Notes: generated by a model from the letters alone, not told the origin. Counted from the first letter of the stretch, positions 1-8,387 are shown. The stretch is DNA of 12,748 bases from Ectocarpus siliculosus (GCA_000310025.1 FN649737.1:1-12748), one strand, 5' to 3'. A program made the numbers and translations.

Positions 1-316
1 GTATGCTGCAGGGATAAAGATCACGTACAGCAGTGTATGGATAACCACGACGTGTGTATGGTGTGCATACAGTACAACGAAATATGTATGCATACCGTAG
101 GGTTCAACGGAGGGTCGGAACCAGCCAGGCGGGACGAGCCAATGCGGAGCTCTCCTTAATCGGCTTTCTATTAAACCACACCACGTACCTATTTTTCTCT
201 CATGGCTGGGGCCATCCACTGTTTTCTATCTTAAACCCACCTCTCTCTAACAATCTCTCTCAAACCCACAACTTATCCGCTGCTTCTGTATTGAGCATGT
301 GCGAAGAACCACGTAC

Positions 317-419
317 CTGTTGCGCGGCGTGGAAAGCAGCGTCGAACGCCGTCCCTTTTCGGTTCATGTTGTCCCTCGCGGCCTTGTGCACCTCCGACAT
401 GGCCACCGGCTCGGTCGTC
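317..419 (-). CDS. GTF2F2: TFIIF beta exon 7 (residues 180-214); gene continues beyond base 1
   Basis: Acceptor CGTGCAG|G completes the split Arg codon; donor CAACAG|GTACGT leaves phase 0. It encodes TTEPVAMSEVHKAARDNMNR followed by KGTAFDAAFHAAQQ, the flexible linker before the winged helix. Bases 1-316 are intron 7 and show no further exon, so the DNA-binding winged helix must lie to the left of the window. Confidence 0.75.
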
Positions 420-3206
420 CTGCACGATCGAAAACATTAACATTGATCGAAAACATTAACGTTGGTCAAGTCAGCAAGTGTTCTACACCGTTTATCGTGT
501 TTCTTGTCAAGTCAACGTGTCAAGGTCTGCCGCAGGGACCGCTCCTGCAACACAGTGGTTCTGTACCCAACATTCTAACCATCTACAGTGTCATAGAATA
601 GGGACACAACTTTAGGGTGGCAGTGGAAGGGACCTACGCAATAGCGGCGTTAATCTTCTTGCAATCTGTCGCAAACAAGCTACCCGTGTGCAGAGTTGAC
701 GGCTGGCCCTGCTACGGTCGACGGGGGAAAGAGAACAGCTGACTCGTGTTCACAAGCACACACAAACAAAAAAAGAGCACCGTGAGCACCGTGGTGTGAG
801 GAATGGGGGGGGGGGGCTCTTGATCGGCCTTCCTCCCGTATGACCCCGGTCGATGCGTGAAAACGCCGGGGTAAACTCACCGAAAAAAGGGTGATGAATA
901 AATCAACGTCCAAAATAACTTGGCGACACACAAGCCATGACAAGTGCAGCACACCCTTTCCTCGTTGGTACGAACGAGGTTCTAGTGCCGAAAATGGGGA
1001 GATTTGGTACACTACACCACGCTGCCAGTGACTCCACGGGGGTACAGTTTTACAGCAGTGTAGCGGGGTGTGTTTATGGTGCGTGTCATGAGTGTCATGA
1101 CGGCGGTAAACTCACCGCGCCTTGATGGTGTTGGCCACCAACCGAGTCTTGACCACTTTGGTGTAGGCCGAGCCCACTTCCGGCTGCATGAGGTACTGCC
1201 TCTTGATGGTGGACACGATCGCTGTCGTACCTACAGCAGTACCGGGCGACAAGTGTCGAAGCAAGATGGAATAACTATATAATAAAAAAAAAATCATACG
1301 CCTACAATGTGAAGAACAGCAGAGTCGTGACGCAAGGTCATGTTTGAACCTCGTTGTGAAGAAATAAGGAAGAGCGTGGCCATGGCCATGATAGACAGGT
1401 CACGACAGCGGCAGCGCTCGTCCCTTGCTCATCACCACCACCACCACCACCACCACCACCAGGCCACAACAACAGCAACAACGAAGCAGGCCGACCGCAC
1501 TAGCCACTTCACGATCCCCTTAGTGGAATTGCCAGTGAGAACGTTTACTCCAATACATAATACTTCCATCTAAGCGTCTTCCCATGTCAACGTCAACGTT
1601 CTCAATCCAACGGACGCTACAGCAAGATTCCACGATAACCAAACAGTAAACCAACAAGATAAACCACCTCAAACATTGCTACAACCTAGCTGACTAGTCT
1701 AACGCTTTGATTTCGGCTTCTATAAATCTATGAACCCCACCACCCAACCAAAAACCCTAAGATCAAGTCGGCTACTTCGGTCTCTTCGCGATGTTCCATT
1801 TTCCTTCACAGACAGCAGTGTCCATCCACCCGTATTCCGTATTTCGCACCCGACACTTTCTTCCCGTTATGACATTATGATATAATGATCTCCAAAACTC
1901 GACGAGGCAAAGTACGAGACGTTTTTCCACCAGCATTTCCGCGGTTCTCGTGCCTACGGGCATTCTTTTATACTCTAGTGAAAAGACAAACATTTTTCGA
2001 CTATTAGGAACAAGAACGGCCGCCGTTTCTACCAACTTCTACAAATCTCCCCGTATTATCTTCATCTAAAGGGTTCGTGAATATTTTTTGGTTCCCTGCA
2101 AGTTCCCGCAAGTGTCAACTAGTCACCAACCTGTTGCCCCGCTTTTTGGTCTGGTGAAGGCTAGCGAGTCCTCTATGTTCCGCTCCGTCGACAACCAATA
2201 GTCCCCCAGCTTGGCCTTGGCCCCCCCCTTGAAGTGTGTCACCATCCCCTGGTTCGGCATTTACAGCAAAAAGAACCCGGAAGGACTCAAGTAAACACGG
2301 CATCACAAATACCAACAAACACACAGCAGTAGTACACACACTGAACTACAAGGGGTTGAACATGGCATCACAATTTATCAAAAAGCACGCAGCAGTAGTA
2401 CACACACTGAATTACAAGGGGTTGAACTGGCATCACAATCAAAAAGCACGCAGCAGTAGTACACACACTGAATTACGGGGGGGTGAGCATGGCATCATAA
2501 ACGCCGGTATCAACTAAGACGAAGTTTCCATATGAAAATGTGTTACAACCCGCTCGCGAGCCGGAAAGCGAAGTGAATCGTCAGTTGGGATGAAGGAAAG
2601 AGAAAGCGCGGCGGGGTCGTGAGTACTGCAATAACAGCAAAGCGGGAAGGGGCCTTCTCGCGATGCGCATTGAAGGCAAGCGCACAGCAGGAGGAAAGGT
2701 GGATTTTTCTTCCTGTGTGACCCCGGCTGGTGCATCAATCAAAAGTAACACCGACAGGTGCAGATGCACCATACACGAGTCGGAACAAAAGACACACATA
2801 CATAAGAGAGCATAGAGAGCAATCCAGTAAAGGGCAATGGTGCTATTATTACACGTGGCATGGGAGAAACAGATGGTGCAGCAGCAACGCTGGTCGGTGA
2901 CATGGAGTCCTCTCCTTGTACTTCAGAAGCAGGACATTGTGGCACAACCCCTGCGCTCCCCCTATCGATAGCATACTGTTGTACTTTTGATTAACGTCCG
3001 CTACAAGTCTGACGAGTTCTCATTTTCATTAGACAGCCGGCTCGCGCGGTGGGTACTCATTCCAGAAACACGCACACCTTATTTGTTCCAGAAAGTTTTG
3101 GTGTTTTTTATCCCGCTACGACTGCCTGGCGTATTTTCATTTTCAGTGGTCAGCTGGTTAGCAATCGATGCTAACTAAGAGAGTACGCACGCACAGCAGT
3201 AGAAGT

Positions 3207-3237
<31 letters not shown>

Positions 3238-3726
3238 GTGTATCCTGCTAGTTCAGGAAAACCTGGAACCTTTCAGCAACGCCGCAGCCGGCGTCTTCCG
3301 AGGCGAACACGTCAGTTGTTCCCCTTATCATCTCTTCCGTCTCATCTCACTCACCCCGGGCTTGACCTGCATGGTCTGCTCCTCCACAATAGAGCCGTCC
3401 GGTTTTTTTCTCTTGACTGTCTTCACCACCAGCTCGCCCAGCTTCGCTCCTTCTTCCAGGCCTTCCCAAGCTTTCCACACGCTCGGCTGTAGAGTGGTAG
3501 TGTTAGTGAGTGATGTTAGTGTTGAGTTTGTCGTGTTTGCTGTTTGTAGCTGCGGCGGTAGCTTCTTGCTACGTGATGTTGCTATGTGGTTGGTGTCGTC
3601 GTCCTTGGTTGATTGTTGTCTCGACAATAAAAAACGTTCCGATCTCCGCTCAGTCTCTTCCAACGCCCATACTGGTCTGGTACAACTCACGCCGACGCCA
3701 TTCGCATTTCCTCCGCAGCAGCAGCA

Positions 3727-3758
<32 letters not shown>

Positions 3759-5320
3759 ATACTTTGAAACAAAATAGGGGACTGTACTGTCTGTACAGCG
3801 AGAGCAGGGTACAGCAGTAGTCGCAGAGGTCTGTGAGGTCCGAAAGACAAAAGCAACACCGCAACCGCTCACCGTGCACTTGACCAGCCAGCAGGCATCA
3901 TTGGCCCTGTCCAGCGACACCTCGTTCTTGGGTACTTTTCGAGGTGCCTGCCAGACACAGACACCACCAGAGCACAACGACAAAACAAGGGGGGGGGGGC
4001 GTACTCTTATGTTTTGCATACCTTAACGGTTAGACCATTGACCACGCGTCCTCGAGAGGACGGAGCATTGTTCCCACAGGACCGATCACCGATGGCCAAT
4101 CGTCCCTTCCTACTTGCCAAAGGGGGCTCAAAAATGTCTTCCCTAGTCTGTCTATCCTAACGATATCCCTTCCCGCCTTTTCAAACCACTTCCTACTCCC
4201 CAGTACAGCTACCGTCCTCTCCTCTCTATTCCATGCCTCAAATATCTCCCTGTACGTCCCTTGTATTTTTCCCAGCTCAGTCATGTACACTTCCCTCTCC
4301 TCTTCGTACCACGGACATTCCGCGACTACATGGGGGGGGGGCGTACTCATTTGTTGCTTGCCTTAGTAATTTGACCATTGACCACGCGTGCTCCAGAGGA
4401 CGGGGAATGGTTCCCACAACGGGGGGCTGGGGAGGGGGCGGGCACAAGATTAAAAGCGAACGAGAGCCCCCCTCTCAAAGTAAGACACGACAGTGTCCAA
4501 ACGAAACCACGACCGGCGACAAAAAAAAAACACTTACACGCAAGTGGAAAAACCCTACAGCCATATTCGCGATTTCAGCGAACGCCTACACCCCGACTTT
4601 CTTTTCTGTGTTCGGGTGAGGCCCTCCGCGGCGGCACCGGGCAGGAAGAAGGCGACCACGTTACCCTAGCCATGCACGCCTCCGTGGAGGGTCCCGTAAA
4701 CAAAGCCCGATCGATTCCGCGCCTATCTTAGCGTTCTTTGACTCTGCGCGGGGCCACTTCGCCTTCACGACCAATGGGAGAAAGAAAAGAAGAGACTCTA
4801 AAAGAAGAGCCAAAGAAGTTGTTTTTTCAGTGAAACAGAACATCCCTTACCTTGCGCCTTTTCGATGGAGGCACTTTGCCCTTGGCTCCTACGCGCTACA
4901 CTCTCATGCAATCTCATCGTACGGCAAGTCTTGAAAGCAACCTCATCGTAACGCCGGCATCATTCGGATGGAAATGTACCGGACCGTCAGTCTTGATTGA
5001 GATGGAACGCAATTTTTTCGCCGGTTTTCGGGCGGAAGACAATAAATATTGTGCCTTGAGTCTTACAAATGGAATTGGTTTTCCGTGAAACTTGATTTTC
5101 CTTCGGTCTCCGGATGGAAGTATTGCATCGCCACTCTTGTAAATTATGGAACCTCACGTATTCCGCCCGTCTCCAGATGGAATCACCCTCAGTCTTCATT
5201 CAAGAGGACAGAATACCGCGCGGCATGTCTTCCAAATGGAAGTATCCGTAAACCGTGAATTCTCACCTCGGGCTCATCGATTCCAACGCGCTCCAGCTCT
5301 TGCTCCCGTCTCCAAGACAT
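317..5320 (-). CDS. GTF2F2: Transcription initiation factor IIF subunit beta (RAP30-like), 5' part, seven exons
   Basis: Partial gene; coding exons in transcript order are 5267-5320, 4851-4895, 3873-3947, 3355-3486, 2131-2248, 1116-1230 and 317-419, continuing past base 1. Every junction is GT-AG and all phases agree (0,0,0,0,1,2,0), giving 214 residues. Known family role: TFIIF beta binds RNA polymerase II with TFIIF alpha and helps deliver it to the promoter in the nucleus. Seen: residues about 53-65 carry a WLVK core followed by a P-x-x-W spacing, then a GELVVKTVK strand, matching the start of the TFIIF dimerisation domain. FTRPKSG and a KRQYLMQP segment match the end of the triple barrel and the linker start (VQRAECRP in human RAP30). 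The N-terminus is basic (PPSKRRK, APRKVPK). The C-terminal winged helix, about 65 residues in relatives, is outside the window. I compared from memory of the family, without a search. The WLVK-to-linker part is firm; the first two exons are less so. Confidence 0.8.
420..1115 (-). other. TFIIF beta intron 6
   Basis: 696 bases, GTGAGT to CGTGCAG. It holds a 12-base G run at 805-816 and a copy (870-882) of the 13 bases that form the real donor at 1105-1117. No coding or RNA gene seen. Confidence 0.6.
1116..1230 (-). CDS. GTF2F2: TFIIF beta exon 6 (residues 142-180)
   Basis: Acceptor ACTGCTGTAG| and donor GCG CG|GTGAGT; starts with 2 bases of a split Gly codon and ends 2 bases into a split Arg codon. 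It encodes TTAIVSTIKRQYLMQPEVGS and AYTKVVKTRLVANTIKA, the last barrel strand and linker of TFIIF beta, where relatives have a basic residue, then x-x-x-x-P, then a Y-x-x-L/V-x-x-x-R pattern. Confidence 0.85.
1231..2130 (-). other. TFIIF beta intron 5
   Basis: 900 bases with a (CAC)n tract at about 1433-1462 and an A run near 1285-1292. The histidine-rich open frame read across the CAC tract on the plus strand is a repeat artefact. Nothing else supported. Confidence 0.6.
1433..1462. repeat. (CAC)n microsatellite
   Basis: About ten uninterrupted CAC/ACC units inside TFIIF beta intron 5. No host coding frame uses it. Confidence 0.9.
2131..2248 (-). CDS. GTF2F2: TFIIF beta exon 5 (residues 103-141)
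   Basis: From AACCAG| to ACAG|GTTGGT; starts phase 0, ends phase 1, which is what exons 4 and 6 require. It encodes GMVTHFKGGAKAKLGDYWLS and then TERNIEDSLAFTRPKSGAT; the FTRPKSG end aligns with FTESSSD of human RAP30. The preceding intron is 1,106 bases and holds the minisatellite at 2325-2500. Confidence 0.75.
2325..2500. repeat. Three-copy minisatellite, unit about 61-66 bp
   Basis: Units begin at 2325, 2391 and 2452 with AGCAGTAGTACACACACTGA and run through ACAAGGGGTTGAAC, GGCATCACAA and AAAAAGCACGC. Unit 2 is about 5 bases shorter (TTTAT missing) and unit 3 is cut short and has a G run in place of CAAGG. A partial unit (GGCATCACAA, ACACAGC) precedes it at 2299-2324. It lies inside TFIIF beta intron 4. 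Confidence 0.9.
3207..3236. repeat. (AGC)10 trinucleotide repeat
   Basis: Ten perfect AGC units, in intron 4 of the TFIIF beta gene. Reads as CTG on the transcribed sense strand. Confidence 0.95.
3355..3486 (-). CDS. GTF2F2: TFIIF beta exon 4 (residues 59-102)
   Basis: 44 codons from a CTACAG acceptor to CCCGGG|GTGAGT, phase 0. The PSVWKAWEG...KLGELVVKTVKRKKPDG content fits the P-x-x-[LW]-x-x-x-W...G-x-[LI]-x-[KI] part of the dimerisation barrel. The exon lacks any stop on the coding frame and uses GC-ending codons. Confidence 0.85.
3715..3756. repeat. Compound (GCA)4(GCG)10 repeat
   Basis: Four GCA units run directly into ten GCG units, in intron 3 of the TFIIF beta gene (3487-3872). Open frames of poly-Ala, poly-Gly, poly-Arg or poly-Pro across it are artefacts of the repeat. 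Confidence 0.95.
3873..3947 (-). CDS. GTF2F2: TFIIF beta exon 3 (residues 34-58, WLVK core)
   Basis: Starts after a CTGGCAG acceptor and ends at ACG|GTGAGC, both phase 0. It encodes APRKVPKNEVSLDRANDACW followed by LVKCT. The LDxxxAxxxxWLVK pattern is the conserved N-terminal beta strand of TFIIF beta (LDLTGAKQNTGVWLVK in the human protein). Confidence 0.85.
3989..4350 (-). mobile_element. 5'-truncated non-LTR (LINE-like) retrotransposon 3' end, copy B
   Basis: A minus-strand open frame (stop at 4030-4032) encodes about 100 residues beginning HVVAECPWYEEEREVYMTEL. The H-x-x-x-E-C-P-x-Y-x-x-E-R pattern is typical of the Cys/His region after the reverse transcriptase domain of LINE-type polymerases. 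It is followed by about 30 bases of 3'UTR and a tail reading GAGTACG(C)n: an 11-base G run on the plus strand at 3989-3999. The catalytic domain is absent, so this is a dead fragment, sitting in intron 2 of TFIIF beta on the same strand as the gene. Family assignment is from motif memory only. Confidence 0.6.
4332..4418 (-). mobile_element. Second 3' end of the same LINE-like element, copy A
   Basis: Positions 4342-4418 closely match 4000-4078, sharing GACCATTGACCACGCGT and the GAGGACGG/TTCCCACA blocks, with the same GAGTACG(C)n tail (10-base G run at 4332-4341). It holds only the last 80 or so bases. Copy B's homology begins directly next to its tail, giving a head-to-tail pair. Confidence 0.65.
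4419..4850 (-). other. Rest of TFIIF beta intron 2
   Basis: No gene or repeat unit recognised. Contains an A10 run near 4520 and purine-rich stretches; open frames on the plus strand here have no protein-like features. Confidence 0.5.
4851..4895 (-). CDS. GTF2F2: TFIIF beta exon 2 (residues 19-33)
   Basis: 45 bases between a GTGTAG acceptor and an AAG|GTAAGG donor, phase 0 at both sides, giving a lysine/arginine-rich peptide ending PPSKRRK that resembles a nuclear localisation stretch. The donor is strong; the acceptor lacks a good pyrimidine tract. An alternative acceptor 10 bases further in would break the frame to exon 3. Confidence 0.5.
5098..5245. repeat. Degenerate tandem repeat, period about 59-63 bp
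   Basis: Three copies of TTCC-x5-GTCTCC-x-GATGGAA-like sequence, with ATGGAA at 5114, 5177 and 5236, in intron 1 of TFIIF beta. Earlier, weaker GATGGAA occurrences at about 4967 and 5002 suggest the array once extended left. Confidence 0.5.
5267..5320 (-). CDS. GTF2F2: TFIIF beta exon 1 (start codon, residues 1-18)
   Basis: ATG at 5320-5318 has A at -3 and an in-frame TAG a short way upstream. It opens a charged peptide (MSWRREQELERVGIDEPE) ending at a GAG|GTGAGA donor in phase 0. An acceptor-like CCCCACAG lies just upstream, so transcribed 5'UTR may begin at 5401 of this same exon. This start was chosen because it is the only one whose phase joins the downstream exons. No homology supports this short acidic/basic stretch. 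Confidence 0.5.
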
Positions 5321-5476
5321 CGTTCGTTCGGCAGCACGATACTACAAACGCAGCCCTCAATGAAGAGCCGCTTACTGTCGGGCACCCCTCGCTCCTTGAA
5401 TCTGTGGGGATTCCAACAGAGAACACGGGCGGGGTTCAAGCTTTTTTGTGAAAATTGAACATTTTGAACTGCCTAC

Positions 5477-5604
5477 CTCTTAGGCGCGCTTCTGCGGTAC
5501 ATGTAGATCATCTTGAGGTGGTGGCGGTGGCTCTGTCGAGCTTGTCCGTGGCCGAACAAGCGGGGAGAAATCATAAGAGCCTGCAGAGGGGGGCGCCCTG
5601 CAAG
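5477..5604 (-). other. Possible upstream (5'UTR or other transcript) exon
   Basis: A textbook acceptor (branch-like CTAAC, then CCACTTTCAG|) at the high end and an AAGAG|GTAGGC donor at the low end bound 128 bases. Spliced to 5401 (after CCCCACAG) the join keeps an open frame (Arg codon split AG|A) running through the TFIIF exon 1 region in another frame, but that frame cannot be continued in phase into exon 3. So it may be a 5'UTR exon, an upstream open frame, or chance. Confidence 0.3.
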
Positions 5605-6587
5605 CTGAAAGTGGCATGCACACACAGTTAGGAAGGAGGTAAGTGGCCACGCCGCCGACCCCGGTGTGGAAGGATAAGGATGTTCGTTTTCCAGGAGCAA
5701 GGAAGGGGGGGTCATTCTTGTCAATGATTTGTTTTGGTCATTGGTCATTGGTTGGGCTGGCAGCTCTTTGGACACCAATATTCTCAGCGCGCTTTGAACA
5801 GCCCAGTCCTGTTTTCTGCCAAGGGGCAGTTTCCTGCCGAGCGGTATGCTACAGCTACGAAAAGGTAGATAGGGTGACCTACATAAGGCATAGAGAAATA
5901 GAGAGGGCATTTTTATGTTGTGCAGGGGGGTTACTGCTGCCTGCCGCAGTTTGAACGGCAGGCACGACAAACATGTGAATCGAAGGTCTACAGTACCCTG
6001 CTCTGGTTGAGGGGTCCACCGTAGGTGACACAGGACACGAATCACGGCAATCGCAGAGCCCCGGATCGATTTCAGAGCTCTACTACAGCAGTACACTCCT
6101 CACAGCAGAAAACAGAAAACAGTGGTCATATGCGGAAAATGGCGGCATTGCAACCGGTTCGTCGAGAAAAACAACAGACCGTTTCATGAATACGTCCTCT
6201 TCGTCGTGCAGCAACTGGGCTTGAACAATCGGTCCAGGGGGGTTGATATCTATCTGACCTACAACATGTACAGCAGGCCGGTAATCGCAGCAAAAGAAGC
6301 AGGTGCGTTTGTTGGTCTGGAGCCGGGAGGTGCTTTGCCCGAGGCGTGCTTCGAGAAAAACGTAAATTGGTTCAATACTACATTTACCTGACCTTGGACA
6401 CCACTGGAACACGTTCCTAGTCGACGCTACCAGGGCGACGTGTGGGTGTATATCCACATGTCCACTAGACGACATGCAGGTCACTGGTAGACTGCTGTAT
6501 GCATTACTCGAAGTACATCGTTCGTAGTGTACATTACAGCACCAGATTGTATGCATACCAGCTGCCAGATACCGCTTGTAGTCAGTA
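5605..6587. other. Intergenic region left of the pogo-like transposon
   Basis: No gene I can assign. Minus-strand open frames of about 207 codons cross 5473-6096 and 6083-6706 without recognisable domains. A pair of inverted TACAGCAGT ends at 6083-6091 and 6491-6499 brackets about 417 bases and could mark a small non-autonomous element. The start of the TFIIF beta transcript and its promoter should be near the left edge, but no promoter motif stands out. Confidence 0.4.
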
Positions 6588-6612
6588 CAGTCGAGGGCCC
6601 GATATAAGGCGG
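6588..6612 (+). repeat. Left terminal inverted repeat of the pogo-like element
   Basis: Outer bases CAGTCGAG followed by GGCCCGATATAAGGCGG, directly after TA. Differs from the right end only at outer positions 5, 7 and 8. Confidence 0.75.
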
Positions 6613-6634
6613 CCGAAATCTGCGCGCACAACTC

Positions 6635-6673
6635 AGACCCGGTGTAAGGCGGCCACCGCCTTATACCGGGTCT
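6635..6673. repeat. Subterminal palindrome, left end
   Basis: Arms AGACCCGGTGTAAGGCGG and CCGCCTTATACCGGGTCT (17 of 18 pair) around a 3-base loop. Each arm is a variant of the element's terminal motif. Two more direct copies follow at about 6674-6690 and 6706-6722. Confidence 0.85.
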
Positions 6674-6752
6674 GGCCCTATATAAGGCGGTTACTACCAC
6701 TCTCAAACCCGATTAAGGCGGTTACCTATGTACTCATGGAGAAACCTATTAG

Positions 6753-7929
6753 CTACTACTCATGGACGGCTGCTCGTCGCACGAAGACCTGCAAGAAGAA
6801 GAAGATGACAAGGGAGAGGTGACGGTGATGGTGTGCCCGCCGAACTGCATTAGCGTACACCAGCCCATGGACCAGGGGATCATTGCGGCCACGAAGGTGC
6901 TCTACAGGAGGGAGCTGCTCGACGTCAAGTTGTCGATCATGCTAGTGGCTGCGCAACTGCGCGCCGAGGCCAAGGGGCGCAAGATGGCGAGAGGTACGCA
7001 AGGATTGGCTAATGGAAGCCACCCACACATGTCCGACGCCGCGGACCTCCTGAAGCTATCGTGGAGCAAGGTCACCACGCAGACCATTGCCAGGTACGGT
7101 GAAAGGACCAACTGTGTGACTCTTGCCCGACGTACTGCTTGCGACAAGCCCTACTGTTTACTCCTTTTTTTGTTCGCCAAACCCTCTCGTCTTTCCGGAG
7201 CGTTTCCTTATGAGCCTAGTCTTCGTTCCTGGAGAAACCTATTGCCTCAACTTTACTTCCAAGTGTCTCGTTAAACTGCCTTTCACGTATTTTAAACAGT
7301 CGTTCCACAATTCTTCTTCACACTTAGGTGCTGGGTCAAGGCTGCGACCCTCCCGAAGAAGATGGAGGAGGAGCTCATGGCAAAGCACGGAAAGGTGGGA
7401 CAAGCGGGATCCAAGCGCCCGGCGAAAGACCCGGTGGAAGAGCTCGCAGACACCATCAACAAAGTGAGCTCTCGTGTTGCCGAAGCAAACGAACCTGGAT
7501 CGCCCCCCGACGAAGAGATCGTTGACCTCTTGGCGAACCTGGACATGAACCCGGGCGAGGCTGCGGGCGAGGCTGCCATCAAAGCGTTCAATGAGTGGGC
7601 AACATTCGAGGACCAGGAAGAAGTCGTAGAGGCCTTTCGTCAGGACGCGATGGACGAGATGACGGGAGCATTTGAATGGCACCTTCAATGCGGATGCGGA
7701 TGCCTTTGATGACGAGGAGGGGGAAAGCCAAGGGGAGGGCGGGGGTGGGGCAGGCATTGAGCCACCGCCTTACTCCGAACTCTCCCAACGTTTCGGCTCT
7801 CTGGAAAGGGCAGTCAGGCTGTCCGGCAATCGGGATGCCGCGTTTCACCTTCAGAAAGCCAAAATGGCGATGATCAAAGCTCACGCGTCTAAACCCGTGC
7901 GGCAGTCGGACATGAGAGAGTTCCTGTAG
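6753..7929 (+). pseudogene. Pogo/Tigger/Jerky-type DDE transposase, N-terminus missing and frameshifted
   Basis: Exons 6753-7093 and 7328-7929 around a GT-AG intron (AG|GTACGG to CACTTAG|G); the split Arg codon restores TIAR-CWVKAATLPKKM. Seen: LLLMDGCSSH (second catalytic Asp at 6765), then CPPNCISVHQPMDQGII, where the QPMDQG Asp (6870) is the third of the DDE triad, 34 residues later. Next come a YRRELL helix and a D-A-A-D-L-L-K-L-S-W motif, all typical of DDE_1 transposases. Missing: the HTH/CENP-B DNA-binding domain and first Asp. The frame closes at 7707-7709, but a neighbouring frame (from about 7666) continues as an acidic Glu/Gly-rich tail to TAG at 7927-7929. One extra base, for example in GACGGGAGC, would explain this. 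The product cannot be an active transposase. The family call is firm from motifs. Confidence 0.85.
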
Positions 7930-8387
7930 ACGGAGATGGATTCTATGAGCTGTTGTTGTCTTACGTAGAGCAAGGTGTGCCGCAAAGAAGTGGTTGCAGA
8001 TTTAGAGGTACAAGCGCCGGGGCAAGTAGTGTGTGTGTCGGTATCACATTTCCTTTTGCACCTATGCGTGGGTCCATATTGGCTATTATACCAGCGTATT
8101 TTTTAAGTTCTTCACGAAGAAACATCAACTCAATGTCCGTTCGCACTAGCATCGGAGAGTGAAGGCTGGTGTGGACAGGTGGTTTGACCGTCATGTACGA
8201 TGTACGTGCATACGTGTACTCTACACAAAAACTGCTGGAACACTACACAATATAGGCAAAAAATAATGGCAAATTTCACGCTCATCTGTAAACGCGTGAG
8301 TGCATAGCGCGTGGACATTTTCTTCCACTCACGCAAAGCCCCGTGAGGTGATACCCACAATGCCGAAACCTCCTATCTTCATTTGTC
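7930..8387 (+). other. 3' non-coding part of the pogo-like element
   Basis: No open frame with protein-like features and no other feature recognised until the subterminal repeats begin. Confidence 0.5.

Noticed and set aside
1340-1573. Histidine-rich 77-residue open frame on the plus strand
   Set aside because: It exists only because it reads through a (CAC)n microsatellite inside an intron; it has no domain or conserved flank.
3328-4019. Several long open frames with poly-Ala, poly-Arg, poly-Pro or poly-Gly runs
   Set aside because: They are translations of the GCA/GCG repeat in all frames. Only the short spliced exons 3355-3486 and 3873-3947 match a known protein.
4378-4731. 117-residue plus-strand open frame
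   Set aside because: Runs antisense through the retroelement end and intron sequence and has no protein features.
5473-6096. 207-residue minus-strand open frame
   Set aside because: No recognisable domain, passes through a splice acceptor, and composition (many Leu, Arg, Ser, Pro, Cys) looks like non-coding DNA. Only the piece 5477-5604 was kept as a possible exon.
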